Source of the DNA: an uncultured Alphaproteobacteria bacterium
GTDB lineage: Bacteria > Pseudomonadota > Alphaproteobacteria > RF32 > CAG-239
NCBI GenBank assembly: GCA_946618745.1
Contig: CAMOLN010000067.1
Coordinates: 1 to 6,041 of the forward strand
Length of the DNA: 6,041 nucleotides
Direction of reading: 5' to 3'
A program made the position numbers and the translations under genes. Below the pieces are notes generated by a model. The model was not told the origin of the DNA. It did not search any database and saw only the letters and a list, made by a program, of their open reading frames with translations. This document shows positions 1 through 5,802 of the stretch, piece by piece. Positions within the stretch are counted from its first letter, which is position 1; the number at the start of each line of letters is the position of its first letter.

Positions 1-1062
1 CGAATCGGAAGTGCTGGTGCGAGAAATTTTCAGAGCAATATTGCCCTCGGCCTCTTTGCACAATCTATCCCAAATTACGCGGGAAGTAACCTTGTCGCCC
101 TCACGACCGGATAAAGGTGAATCATTGATGGAAAAAGTCATAGCCAAAGTGGGGGGATCAATCGGTTGGGCTTTAATGGCCTGAGTTACTTCAAAAGCAC
201 ACAAGGTATCGGCAACCGTGCCTTTTACCACACCGGCAACGGCAACAATATCGCCGGCATGGGCAACATCTAAGGCTTCGCGATTTAGGCCACGGTAAGC
301 CAAAATTTTGCTGATGCGAACACGCTCAATTTCTTGAGAATCGCCATTTAAGACTTTAACCGTATCATTAACGTGCAATGTTCCGGATTGAATTTTACCG
401 GTGAGCAGACGACCGATAAATTTGTCAGCTTCCAAAGTGGTGGCTAACATGGAAAAAGGTGCGTCAGGTTGACAATTAGGCTCGGGAACATAAGAACAAA
501 TCAATTCAAAGAGCGGAGTTAAGTCTTTTTTCTCATCAGTTAACTCTTTAACCGCCCAACCGTTGCGTCCGGAAGCATACAAAACCGGAAAATCAAGTTG
601 CTTATCATTAGCGTCAAGGCTGACAAATAAGTCAAAAACCTCGTTTAAGACATCATCACAACGGGCATCCGGTTTGTCAGCTTTGTTGATGACGACAATC
701 GGGCATAAACCTAATTTGAGAGCTTTGCCTAAAACAAATTTGGTTTGGGGCATAGGACCTTCGGAAGAATCGACCAATAAAACCACACCGTCAACCATTG
801 ATAGGATACGTTCAACCTCGCCGCCGAAATCAGCATGGCCCGGAGTATCAACGATATTGATGTGGGTGCCTTTCCAGTTAACCGAAGTGCATTTGGAAAG
901 AATGGTGATTCCTCTTTCGCGCTCGAGCTCGTTGCTGTCCATGACGCAGGTTTCAACCTGTTGATTTTCTCTAAATGTGCCGCTTTGTTTCAAAAGTCCG
1001 TCAACGAGTGTGGTTTTGCCGTGGTCAACGTGGGCTATGATGGCGATGTTTCTCATGTTCAT
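1..1062 (-). CDS. typA: Ribosome-associated translational GTPase TypA/BipA (3' end beyond window)
   Basis: TypA/BipA is an EF-G-like GTPase that binds the 70S ribosome and is linked to ribosome assembly and stress or low-temperature growth. Translating the minus strand from 1062 gives 354 uninterrupted residues to the window edge. G1 is AHVDHGKTT (10-18), G2 RGIT (50-53), G3 [14 protein letters not shown] (72-85, with the EF-family catalytic His at 76), G4 NKAD (126-129) and the G5 region YASGRNGWA. The '[11 protein letters not shown]' form separates it from EF-Tu, EF-G and LepA. A domain II beta-barrel follows (about 200-300) and the start of domain III. The family is usually about 600 residues, so roughly 250 C-terminal residues lie outside. 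I chose ATG 1062 over the in-frame ATG at 1056 because AGGAG lies 11 bases upstream of the former and 17 upstream of the latter. No frameshift is seen. Confidence 0.97.
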   Translation of the reverse strand, partial: MNMRNIAIIAHVDHGKTTLVDGLLKQSGTFRENQQVETCVMDSNELERERGITILSKCTSVNWKGTHINIVDTPGHADFGGEVERILSMVDGVVLLVDSSEGPMPQTKFVLGKALKLGLCPIVVINKADKPDARCDDVLNEVFDLFVSLDANDKQLDFPVLYASGRNGWAVKELTDEKKDLTPLFELICSYVPEPNCQPDAPFSMLATTLEADKFIGRLLTGKIQSGTLHVNDTVKVLNGDSQEIERVRISKILAYRGLNREALDVAHAGDIVAVAGVVKGTVADTLCAFEVTQAIKAQPIDPPTLAMTFSINDSPLSGREGDKVTSRVIWDRLCKEAEGNIALKISRTSTSDS

Positions 1063-1073
1063 TTTTAATTTTT

Positions 1074-1078
1074 CTCCT
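1074..1078 (-). promoter_or_regulatory. Ribosome binding site of typA
   Basis: AGGAG on the minus strand, 11 bases before ATG 1062. It decides between the two nearby in-frame ATGs at 1062 and 1056. The spacing is slightly long for the first and too long for the second. Confidence 0.7.
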
Positions 1079-1215
1079 AAATGGTCGCCATGATTGCAAA
1101 ACAACTCGCTTATGTACTAATCTAGATACATCGCGCTCGCTGTTTTATTTCCAGCACGAATATTTATGAGAAAAATAAAGTGCCGGAAAGGCGACAACTA
1201 TCTGAAATTGGCTTG

Positions 1216-1243
1216 ACAATACACTTTTCAATTTAAATTTCAA
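1216..1243 (-). promoter_or_regulatory. Candidate promoter upstream of typA
   Basis: On the minus strand, TTGAAA (1243-1238) and TATTGT (1221-1216) are separated by 16 bases. The -35 lies inside a 16-base sequence that is repeated upstream of the NADAR-GNAT gene, where it forms a better promoter with the same spacing. If used, it would give typA a leader of about 145 bases. The -10 is only 4/6, so this is tentative. Read-through from the gene at 1269-2510 could also supply typA transcripts, as no terminator is evident between the two. Confidence 0.25.
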
Positions 1244-1250
1244 TAGTTTT
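1235..1250. repeat. 16-base direct repeat, copy 1 (downstream of NADAR-GNAT gene)
   Basis: The plus-strand sequence AAATTTCAATAGTTTT occurs exactly here and again at 2563-2578, in the same orientation. The copies bracket the gene at 1269-2510: this one is 18 bases beyond its stop codon. It is AT-rich, but a 16-base exact match between two intergenic regions of about 200 bases is unlikely by chance. It may be an insertion scar or a duplicated promoter element. Confidence 0.6.
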
Positions 1251-1268
1251 TTGAGAGGGCTGGCAACT

Positions 1269-2510
1269 TTAGCCGATGGTGCAAAGTTTGCCGCGTAAAG
1301 TATAGCCGATTTTTTCATAGCAGGCATTAGAGGCAATATAGTCGGCATCGGTATAAAGCATGGGAATATAACCATTTCTTTTAGCTTCCATTGTTACTTG
1401 ATATACTAGATTTTCAGCATAATGTCGGCGACGATGTTCGGGCATGGTGAACACTAAATTGATTGAGGCCGTATCATCGATAGGAGCATATTTGCAAGAG
1501 GCAACATTGTTTCCGTTTTCATCCTGCCAGAAAAACATATTGCCGGAACTGATATTATCCTCAGCATCAATGCGGTAGCCTGCTTGATTTTTTTGATCTA
1601 TGCCGATTTCCTGATGGAACATATCTAAAAATTTTACCAATTCTTCTAAGTCTTTCATTTCGCAACGATGCAGTTGGCCTTTTGCAATATTTTTAGGTTT
1701 GATCGGATTGAGGCAATCGTAGGCGAACATGTTGGTAATGATGGATAGTTTTGGGCTATCTTCTTCGGCTCTTTTGATGAAATATTCAGCGAGCTCATAT
1801 TTAAGATTAAAGCGATGATTACCATCAAGCAGAGAATTATCTTTGACAATTTGATAAACATTTTCCATTTCAGCTTCGCTCAGGTCATCATGAGTCCATA
1901 TCCATACAGGATAAGGGGCACAGGTATAACAGATTATCATCTGTCGGTGATCGGTTAGCAGAAGTTCGGGATTGTTACCAATAATACGGCGCAGAATAGA
2001 AAACGTGTATTTGTCGTTTTCTAATAATTTTTGATCGCGGTCGTCGGTAAAACTATCTAAAAAAAGTTCTTGGCGGATTTGCATTAGAGTTTTGCCGATA
2101 CGGTTTTCGCCCGAGCCCTCGCCAAAGCCGCATTTGTAACACGTAGGACAAGATTTGATAAGAATCGCATTGCCGGTTGATTTTAACATTTCACAAGCTT
2201 CAGGGTTTTGAGCATATCTGGCACGTAAACCGGCTTCCATAATAGCAAATTTATTTTTATCAAAATCGGCACGGCGATTGATTTTGTATTCGGGAGTCTT
2301 GGTCAGTAATCGGGCGTCATCGGGATTTTTGAGGTTTATTATGGTAGTAAAACGCTCATCGGAAGCATAAAATTTCATGGCTTGATAATAATGCTCAACA
2401 GAAGGAAAAGTATAATCTTTTCCATCAACCGACATAGTAATCGGAAATGCGGATAAGGGAGATAAAAACCAATATTTTCCGATCGGAGTACAAAATCTTA
2501 TTTCAGTCAT
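1269..2510 (-). CDS. NADAR (YbiA/RibX-like N-glycosidase) domain fused to a GNAT N-acetyltransferase
   Basis: This 413-residue two-part protein has no signal peptide or membrane segment, so it is probably cytosolic. Residues about 5-150 match NADAR: FLSPLSAFPI (16-25), FPSVEHYYQAMKF (35-47, with the conserved Glu at 39), and GENRIGKTLMQIR (134-146). Family members cleave N-glycosidic bonds in riboflavin intermediates or remove ADP-ribose from guanine. The expected SPTDYYWG-type active-site loop instead reads CPTCYKCG (121-128). Residues about 152-280 form a helical lead-in containing PYPVWIWT (199-206). Residues about 280-413 are a GNAT fold: NMFFWQDENGNNVASC (324-339), motif A region EHRRRHYAENLVYQV (358-372), and motif B SNACYEKIGY (394-403). 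The usual Gly of the CoA pyrophosphate loop is His363. ATG 2510 is supported by AAAAAAGG seven bases upstream. Domain assignment is firm; substrate and activity are unknown. The gene appears monocistronic and looks like an accessory acquisition. Confidence 0.85.
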   Translation of the reverse strand: MTEIRFCTPIGKYWFLSPLSAFPITMSVDGKDYTFPSVEHYYQAMKFYASDERFTTIINLKNPDDARLLTKTPEYKINRRADFDKNKFAIMEAGLRARYAQNPEACEMLKSTGNAILIKSCPTCYKCGFGEGSGENRIGKTLMQIRQELFLDSFTDDRDQKLLENDKYTFSILRRIIGNNPELLLTDHRQMIICYTCAPYPVWIWTHDDLSEAEMENVYQIVKDNSLLDGNHRFNLKYELAEYFIKRAEEDSPKLSIITNMFAYDCLNPIKPKNIAKGQLHRCEMKDLEELVKFLDMFHQEIGIDQKNQAGYRIDAEDNISSGNMFFWQDENGNNVASCKYAPIDDTASINLVFTMPEHRRRHYAENLVYQVTMEAKRNGYIPMLYTDADYIASNACYEKIGYTLRGKLCTIG

Positions 2511-2543
2511 CAGGTAACCTTTTTTGAATTTTTTACGGCGGTA

Positions 2544-2571
2544 ATTTTATATCAGGTGGTTAAAATTTCAA
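2544..2571 (-). promoter_or_regulatory. Candidate sigma-70-type promoter of the NADAR-GNAT gene
   Basis: On the minus strand, TTGAAA (2571-2566, 5/6 to consensus) and TAAAAT (2549-2544, 5/6) are separated by 16 bases. This predicts a leader of roughly 25-30 bases before ATG 2510. The -35 falls inside copy 2 of the 16-base direct repeat. Confidence 0.5.
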
Positions 2572-2578
2572 TAGTTTT
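2563..2578. repeat. 16-base direct repeat, copy 2 (upstream of NADAR-GNAT gene)
   Basis: This is an exact second copy of AAATTTCAATAGTTTT, same orientation as 1235-1250, lying 52 bases upstream of the ATG at 2510. Flanking bases differ between copies (A versus T on the left, A versus T on the right), so the match ends at 16 bases. Confidence 0.6.
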
Positions 2579-2612
2579 AGATAAAAATATCGGTCGCTTT
2601 AAGATAAAAATA
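2579..2612. repeat. Tandem 11-base repeats in the divergent intergenic region
   Basis: AGATAAAAATA occurs at 2579-2589 and again at 2602-2612, a 23-base period close to two helical turns. The repeats sit between the divergent candidate promoters of the NADAR-GNAT gene and rpmB. Helical phasing would suit a protein binding site, but the sequence is AT-rich and the role is a guess. Confidence 0.35.
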
Positions 2613-2620
2613 CGCTAAGT

Positions 2621-2634
2621 AGCAAAATTTTGCT
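2621..2634. promoter_or_regulatory. 14-base perfect palindrome abutting the rpmB -35 (operator candidate)
   Basis: AGCAAAATTTTGCT is a perfect inverted repeat. Its last base is the first base of the TTGACT -35 box of the rpmB promoter, a place where a dimeric regulator could act. No regulator family is indicated. Confidence 0.3.
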
Positions 2635-2662
2635 TGACTATTAGGGGAAATGTATGTATTAA
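2634..2662 (+). promoter_or_regulatory. Sigma-70-type promoter of rpmB
   Basis: TTGACT (2634-2639, 5/6) and TATTAA (2657-2662) are separated by 17 bases, the optimal spacing. A TG directly precedes the -10. The start point would fall near 2669, giving a leader of about 27 bases before ATG 2696. This is the best promoter in the window and suits a highly expressed ribosomal protein gene. Confidence 0.65.
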
Positions 2663-2682
2663 AAGGCAAAAGTTTTTTATGT

Positions 2683-2688
2683 GAGGAA
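2683..2688 (+). promoter_or_regulatory. Ribosome binding site of rpmB
   Basis: GAGGAA lies seven bases before ATG 2696. An in-frame GTG at 2681 overlaps this site and so cannot be the main start. Confidence 0.7.
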
Positions 2689-2695
2689 TAAGAAA

Positions 2696-2983
2696 ATGGC
2701 TAAAAAATGTGAAATTTCAGGCACCGGCGTTATGAGCGGCAACAATGTCAGCCATGCTAACAATCGCACTCGTCGTCGTTTTTTGCCTAACTTGCAAGAG
2801 GTTTCTTTGTTGAGTGATGTTTTGGGAAAAACTTTTAAGCTCAAGATTTCAACCAGAACATTGCGCTCAATAGAGCATAACGGCGGTTTGGATGCTTATC
2901 TCGAGTCGACTTCGAATACTAAGTTGTCGGCTGAGGCTATCGAAATCAAGAATGCTATTGCGAAAAAGAAATCCGCAAATTAA
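2696..2983 (+). CDS. rpmB: 50S ribosomal protein L28
   Basis: L28 is a structural protein of the large ribosomal subunit that binds 23S rRNA. The 95-residue product begins MAKKCEISGTGVMSGNNVSH and continues with NNRTRRRFLPNLQ, the hallmark N-terminal block of the family. TRTLRSIEHNGGLDAYL in the middle and a lysine-rich tail (AIAKKKSAN) complete it. The length, longer than the roughly 78 residues of enterobacterial L28, fits the alphaproteobacterial form. The first cysteine (position 5) is present, but there is no four-cysteine zinc ribbon, so this is not the zinc-binding paralogue type. ATG 2696 is fixed by the GAGGAA ribosome binding site and by family alignment. The gene is monocistronic, with its own promoter and a strong terminator 23 bases after the stop; rpmG, a common partner elsewhere, is not adjacent. 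Confidence 0.97.
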   Translation: MAKKCEISGTGVMSGNNVSHANNRTRRRFLPNLQEVSLLSDVLGKTFKLKISTRTLRSIEHNGGLDAYLESTSNTKLSAEAIEIKNAIAKKKSAN

Positions 2984-3006
2984 TCAACAGTCTCCTTTTG
3001 TTGTTG

Positions 3007-3038
3007 AAGCCCGTCTTTGTTGAAGGCGGGCTTTTTTA
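3007..3038 (+). terminator. Rho-independent terminator of rpmB
   Basis: The arms AAGCCCG and CGGGCTT (3007-3013 and 3027-3033) extend inward by four more pairs (TCTT with AAGG, including one G-T wobble). This gives an 11-pair stem with a TGTTG loop at 3018-3022, followed by a run of six T (3032-3037). It separates rpmB from the dnaB cluster. Confidence 0.92.
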
Positions 3039-3044
3039 TCCCCA

Positions 3045-3053
3045 TTATCCACA
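3045..3053 (+). promoter_or_regulatory. DnaA box upstream of dnaB
   Basis: TTATCCACA is an exact match to the high-affinity DnaA box consensus TTATNCACA. It lies about 95 bases before the dnaB start and just after the rpmB terminator. Only one copy was noticed, so this is not an origin. It may couple dnaB expression to DnaA level, or simply titrate DnaA. The sequence match is certain; the function is inferred. Confidence 0.5.
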
Positions 3054-3135
3054 AGCAGTGCAATGAAGCAAAAGCGAAAATACTTTTAATTTAAGATAGA
3101 GCGGTGTATTGCTAAAAGTAACAATTTTTGAAAAC

Positions 3136-3141
3136 AGGGGA
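3136..3141 (+). promoter_or_regulatory. Ribosome binding site of dnaB
   Basis: AGGGGA lies seven bases before ATG 3149. An in-frame TTG at 3128 would put this site inside the coding region, so ATG 3149 is preferred. Confidence 0.7.
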
Positions 3142-3148
3142 TTTTTTT

Positions 3149-4624
3149 ATGTATGAGCCTAATGTAGAACAATTACCGAAGAATATTGAAGCTGAACAAG
3201 CTTTATTGGGGGCATTGTTAGCTAATAACAAATCTTTTGAAAAAGTGTCGGAGTTTTTGAGAGCAGAGCACTTTTCCGATCCGGTTCATCGGCAGATTTA
3301 TGAAGTTATTACAAAATTAATAACTAAAGGACATGTTGCAGACGTAATTACTTTGAAGAGTTATTTTGAACAAGATCATGCTTTAGATGAGGTGGGGGGA
3401 TATAAATATCTTATAAAGCTGGCTGATTCGGCTACTCCGTTGACTAATGCGGAATATTATGCGCAATTTATTTATGATAAATATTTAAGGCGCGAATTAA
3501 TAAATATCGGTTGTGATATTGCCACATCAGCAGCTAAAGAAGATGTTGATTCTGAGGCCGAGCAACAGATTGAAAATGCTGAGAAGAGGTTGTTTGATTT
3601 AGCAGATCAAGGTGAGGCATCAAGGGGATTTATTGATTTTTCACAAGCACTTAAACTTTCGACGGATAATATTCAGGCAGCAATAAAGCGCGGAGGCAAA
3701 ATTTCAGGACTTTCAACAGGTTTAGATGATTTAGACAATAAAATCGGCGGATTAAACGACTCGGATTTATTAATTATTGCGGGGCGTCCCGGTATGGGCA
3801 AAACTGCTTTGGGAACCAATATTGCTTATAATGTGGCTGAAGCAATGGTACGTGATAAAACTATTGCGCCAAATAAGCGCGGGGTGGCATTTTTTTCTTT
3901 GGAAATGTCGTCAGATCAATTAGCTTCACGTATTTTATCGACGGTTACGCAAATAAGCGGCAAAAATATGAGAGTGGGAAAAGTAGATAACGCCGAATTC
4001 GGGCGTATTGCCGCAGGGGTGCGTGAGATTGAATCAACACCGTTGTATATTGATGATACTCCGGGGTTGAATATTAATGCTATAAGGACACGTGCTCGCA
4101 GGCTCAAGCGTAATAAAGGGTTAGGGCTTATAGTTATAGACTATATTCAATTGATTACCGGAACAGGGAGTAAAAAAAGTGAAGGTAATCGTGTGCAAGA
4201 GGTATCGGAGATATCACGTGGTTTGAAAATATTGGCTAAAGAGTTGCAAGTGCCGGTGATTGCTTTGTCACAATTAAATCGCAGTGTGGAAAGTCGCGAT
4301 GATAAAAAACCACAAATGTCAGACTTGCGTGAGTCAGGATCTATAGAACAAGATGCTGATATAGTGTTGTTTGTGTTCAGAGAAAATTATTATTTGCAAC
4401 AAAAAAAACCAGTGCGTAACGATACTGAAACAGCCGAGAAATTTCAACAAAGATACGATCATTGGGAGGAGCGTTGTAACGAGACAAAAAATAAGGCTGA
4501 GGTTATTGTCGGTAAAAATCGCCATGGAACAACCGGTTCAGTAGAATTATATTGGAATGGTGAATATACACATTTCAATAATTTGGCAAAGACGGAAAAT
4601 ATTCCGCAACAAATAGGTTCATAA
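3149..4624 (+). CDS. dnaB: Replicative DNA helicase DnaB
   Basis: DnaB is the hexameric 5'-3' helicase that unwinds DNA at the fork and recruits primase. The 491-residue product starts MYEPNVEQLPKNIEAEQALL, the standard opening of the DnaB N-terminal domain (about 5-110), followed by a linker. The RecA-like motor follows: Walker A GRPGMGKTA (212-220), the FSLEMS motif with catalytic Glu252, Walker B IVIDYIQLI (328-336, Asp331), an ALSQLNRSVESR loop, and RESGSIEQDADIVLF with Arg394-Glu395. It ends with the KNRHGTTG block and a short tail. Length is normal and there is no intein, although dnaB is a common intein site. ATG 3149 is preferred over TTG 3128 because AGGGGA is correctly placed before it. 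It heads a cluster with the next two genes; rpsR and rplI, frequent upstream neighbours, are absent. Confidence 0.97.
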   Translation: MYEPNVEQLPKNIEAEQALLGALLANNKSFEKVSEFLRAEHFSDPVHRQIYEVITKLITKGHVADVITLKSYFEQDHALDEVGGYKYLIKLADSATPLTNAEYYAQFIYDKYLRRELINIGCDIATSAAKEDVDSEAEQQIENAEKRLFDLADQGEASRGFIDFSQALKLSTDNIQAAIKRGGKISGLSTGLDDLDNKIGGLNDSDLLIIAGRPGMGKTALGTNIAYNVAEAMVRDKTIAPNKRGVAFFSLEMSSDQLASRILSTVTQISGKNMRVGKVDNAEFGRIAAGVREIESTPLYIDDTPGLNINAIRTRARRLKRNKGLGLIVIDYIQLITGTGSKKSEGNRVQEVSEISRGLKILAKELQVPVIALSQLNRSVESRDDKKPQMSDLRESGSIEQDADIVLFVFRENYYLQQKKPVRNDTETAEKFQQRYDHWEERCNETKNKAEVIVGKNRHGTTGSVELYWNGEYTHFNNLAKTENIPQQIGS

Positions 4625-4627
4625 AAC

Positions 4628-5122
4628 ATGGAAAATAATAAAACGTGTGATTCCCCAGCAGGAAGATATGCAGCAGCTCATAAAGTTGAGGCAGAGTTTT
4701 GGAAAAAAAAGAAACCTGAAAAATTTAGTAAAACAGAATGGGAGTTGTTGTGTGACGGTTGCGGAAAATGTTGTTTGAATAAATTGGAAATTAAAAATAA
4801 AATTTATTTTACATCGGCACGTTGCCGTTTTTTGAATCCGGATAACTGTTTATGTCGAATTTATGAGCATAGATTTGAAAAAGTTACTGATTGTCGGGAT
4901 ATAACTTTGCAAACAGTGTTGTCTGAACCGGAAATTTTGCCGAAGACATGTGCCTACAGACTGATTGTGGCCGGAAAAGAATTGCCGGAATGGCATCCGT
5001 TGGTTTCCGGTGATGCCGAATCGGTTCATAAAGCCCATCAATCGGTTTGTGGACATCAGACAATCAGCGAATCTGAGGTAAAAGATTATGAAGATTACAT
5101 TGTTGAATGGCCGAACTTGTGA
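4628..5122 (+). CDS. ycgN: YcgN-family (UPF0260) cysteine-cluster protein
   Basis: This 164-residue cytosolic protein has nine family-type cysteines: CDGCGKCC (42-49), then C66, C74, C76, C89 and C108, plus C7 and C141. Blocks shared with E. coli YcgN include EWELLCDGCGKCCLNKL (37-53), IYFTSARCRFLN (59-70), CRIYEHRFE (76-84), TCAYRL (107-112) and WHPLVSG (122-128). The cysteine pattern belongs to the YkgJ-like group thought to bind zinc or an iron-sulphur cluster; no reaction is established. The N-terminal 20 residues extend beyond the E. coli protein, but there is no internal ATG to offer a later start. It begins three bases after the dnaB stop, with a weak TAGGT site, implying co-transcription and probably translational coupling. 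Family assignment is secure; the function is unknown. Confidence 0.92.
   Translation: MENNKTCDSPAGRYAAAHKVEAEFWKKKKPEKFSKTEWELLCDGCGKCCLNKLEIKNKIYFTSARCRFLNPDNCLCRIYEHRFEKVTDCRDITLQTVLSEPEILPKTCAYRLIVAGKELPEWHPLVSGDAESVHKAHQSVCGHQTISESEVKDYEDYIVEWPNL
5075..5079 (+). promoter_or_regulatory. Ribosome binding site of the metallohydrolase gene, inside the preceding gene
   Basis: GAGGT lies eight bases before ATG 5088, within the last 50 bases of the ycgN-type gene. It supports a true 35-base coding overlap rather than a later start. Confidence 0.6.
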
Positions 5123-5795
5123 TTATCAGGCTTATTGCGGATTTTCACTTAAGGTGGTTAATTCAAGCAGGGCTAAAAGATTAACTTTAAGAATCGATGA
5201 GAAACAACATGTTCCAGTTTTGACTATTCCGAAGCGATGTGCACAGAAAAAAGTAAAAGAATTTTTGGATACAAACCACGATTGGGTGGTTAATATGATG
5301 GCACGATTACCGGAGGTAACAAAATTTACAGATAGCAGTGAGGTAAGTTTTTTCGGGCATAATTACATAATAAGACATAATAAAGCGAATCGAATTACCG
5401 AATTCTCCGGTGATATTTTGAAAGTAAGCGGTGATGAAGAATTTTTACATCGTCGGGTTAAAGATTATTTAAAAGAACAATCATTGAAAATATTAAGTGA
5501 AATGACGGTGGATATTGCCGGTAAAATTGCCGGTAAAGTGAAAAGTGTTACTATAAAAGACACTCGTTCACGGTGGGGAAGTTGCTCAACTTCGGGGCAT
5601 ATAAACTATAATTGGCGGATTTGTATGGCCCCAAAAGAGGTTATAAATTATTTGGTTTGTCATGAGGTTGCTCATTTGGTGCATCCGAATCATTCGGCAG
5701 ATTTTTGGAATTGTGTTGAACAGCTATGTCCGGATTATAAAGAAACTCGCCGTTGGCTGAAAAACCATGGCAAGTCGCTTTATAAGTATATCTGA
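5088..5795 (+). CDS. YgjP/DUF45-type zinc metallohydrolase (SprT/M48-like fold)
   Basis: This 235-residue protein shows the DUF45 (YgjP, WLM-like) layout. A beta-rich N-terminal half includes SSRAKRLTLRIDE (26-38) and VLTIPKR (44-50). The signature DTRSRWGSCSTSGHINYNW follows (158-176), then the zinc site HEVAH (192-196) with HPNHSADFW (199-207). Predicted zinc ligands are H192, H196 and H202, and the general base is E193. DUF45 proteins are often annotated as M48-family metallopeptidases; E. coli YgjP has been described as a nucleotide (UTP) pyrophosphatase, so the substrate is unsettled. There is no signal peptide or membrane segment, so it is probably cytosolic. The 35-base overlap with the gene before suggests translational coupling. 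ATG 5088 has a good ribosome binding site; later GTG or TTG starts would remove part of the first strand. Confidence 0.9.
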   Translation: MKITLLNGRTCDYQAYCGFSLKVVNSSRAKRLTLRIDEKQHVPVLTIPKRCAQKKVKEFLDTNHDWVVNMMARLPEVTKFTDSSEVSFFGHNYIIRHNKANRITEFSGDILKVSGDEEFLHRRVKDYLKEQSLKILSEMTVDIAGKIAGKVKSVTIKDTRSRWGSCSTSGHINYNWRICMAPKEVINYLVCHEVAHLVHPNHSADFWNCVEQLCPDYKETRRWLKNHGKSLYKYI

Positions 5796-5802
5796 TGAAA
5801 GA

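Noticed and set aside
563..1068. Two plus-strand open frames (563-964 and 835-1068) opposite typA
   Set aside because: They lie wholly antisense to the strongly conserved TypA GTPase domain, show no recognisable motif and have no ribosome binding site of note.
1112..1131. ATGTA...TACAT inverted repeat in the typA leader
   Set aside because: Arms are only five bases with ten unpaired between them; this is common by chance in AT-rich DNA.
1151..1186. Hairpin with arms CCGGCAC/GTGCTGG (minus strand) between the NADAR-GNAT gene and typA as a terminator or leader element
   Set aside because: The stem is seven pairs with one wobble, the loop is 22 bases, and there is no T run after it on either strand. 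It does not meet terminator criteria.
1213..1239. TTGACA on the plus strand at 1213-1218 as a promoter
   Set aside because: The best -10 (TAAATT, 1234-1239) is only 15 bases away, and there is no plus-strand gene downstream to transcribe.
1198..1246. Imperfect inverted repeat CTATCTGAAATT/AATTTCAATAG followed by six T on the plus strand
   Set aside because: The stem is AT-rich with a bulge and a loop of about 26 bases, and it faces a strand with no gene to terminate.
1655..1861. Small hydrophobic minus-strand frame inside the NADAR-GNAT gene
   Set aside because: It overlaps the conserved GNAT-linked region in another frame and looks hydrophobic only because of the AT-rich composition.
2681..2695. 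GTG at 2681 as the rpmB start
   Set aside because: It overlaps the GAGGAA ribosome binding site, and L28 proteins begin at the MAKKC-type sequence.
3128..3148. TTG at 3128 as the dnaB start, adding seven residues
   Set aside because: The AGGGGA ribosome binding site would then be inside the coding region, and the added residues do not resemble DnaB N-termini.
3149..4624. Intein or programmed frameshift in dnaB
   Set aside because: The helicase motifs are contiguous and the length is normal for DnaB.
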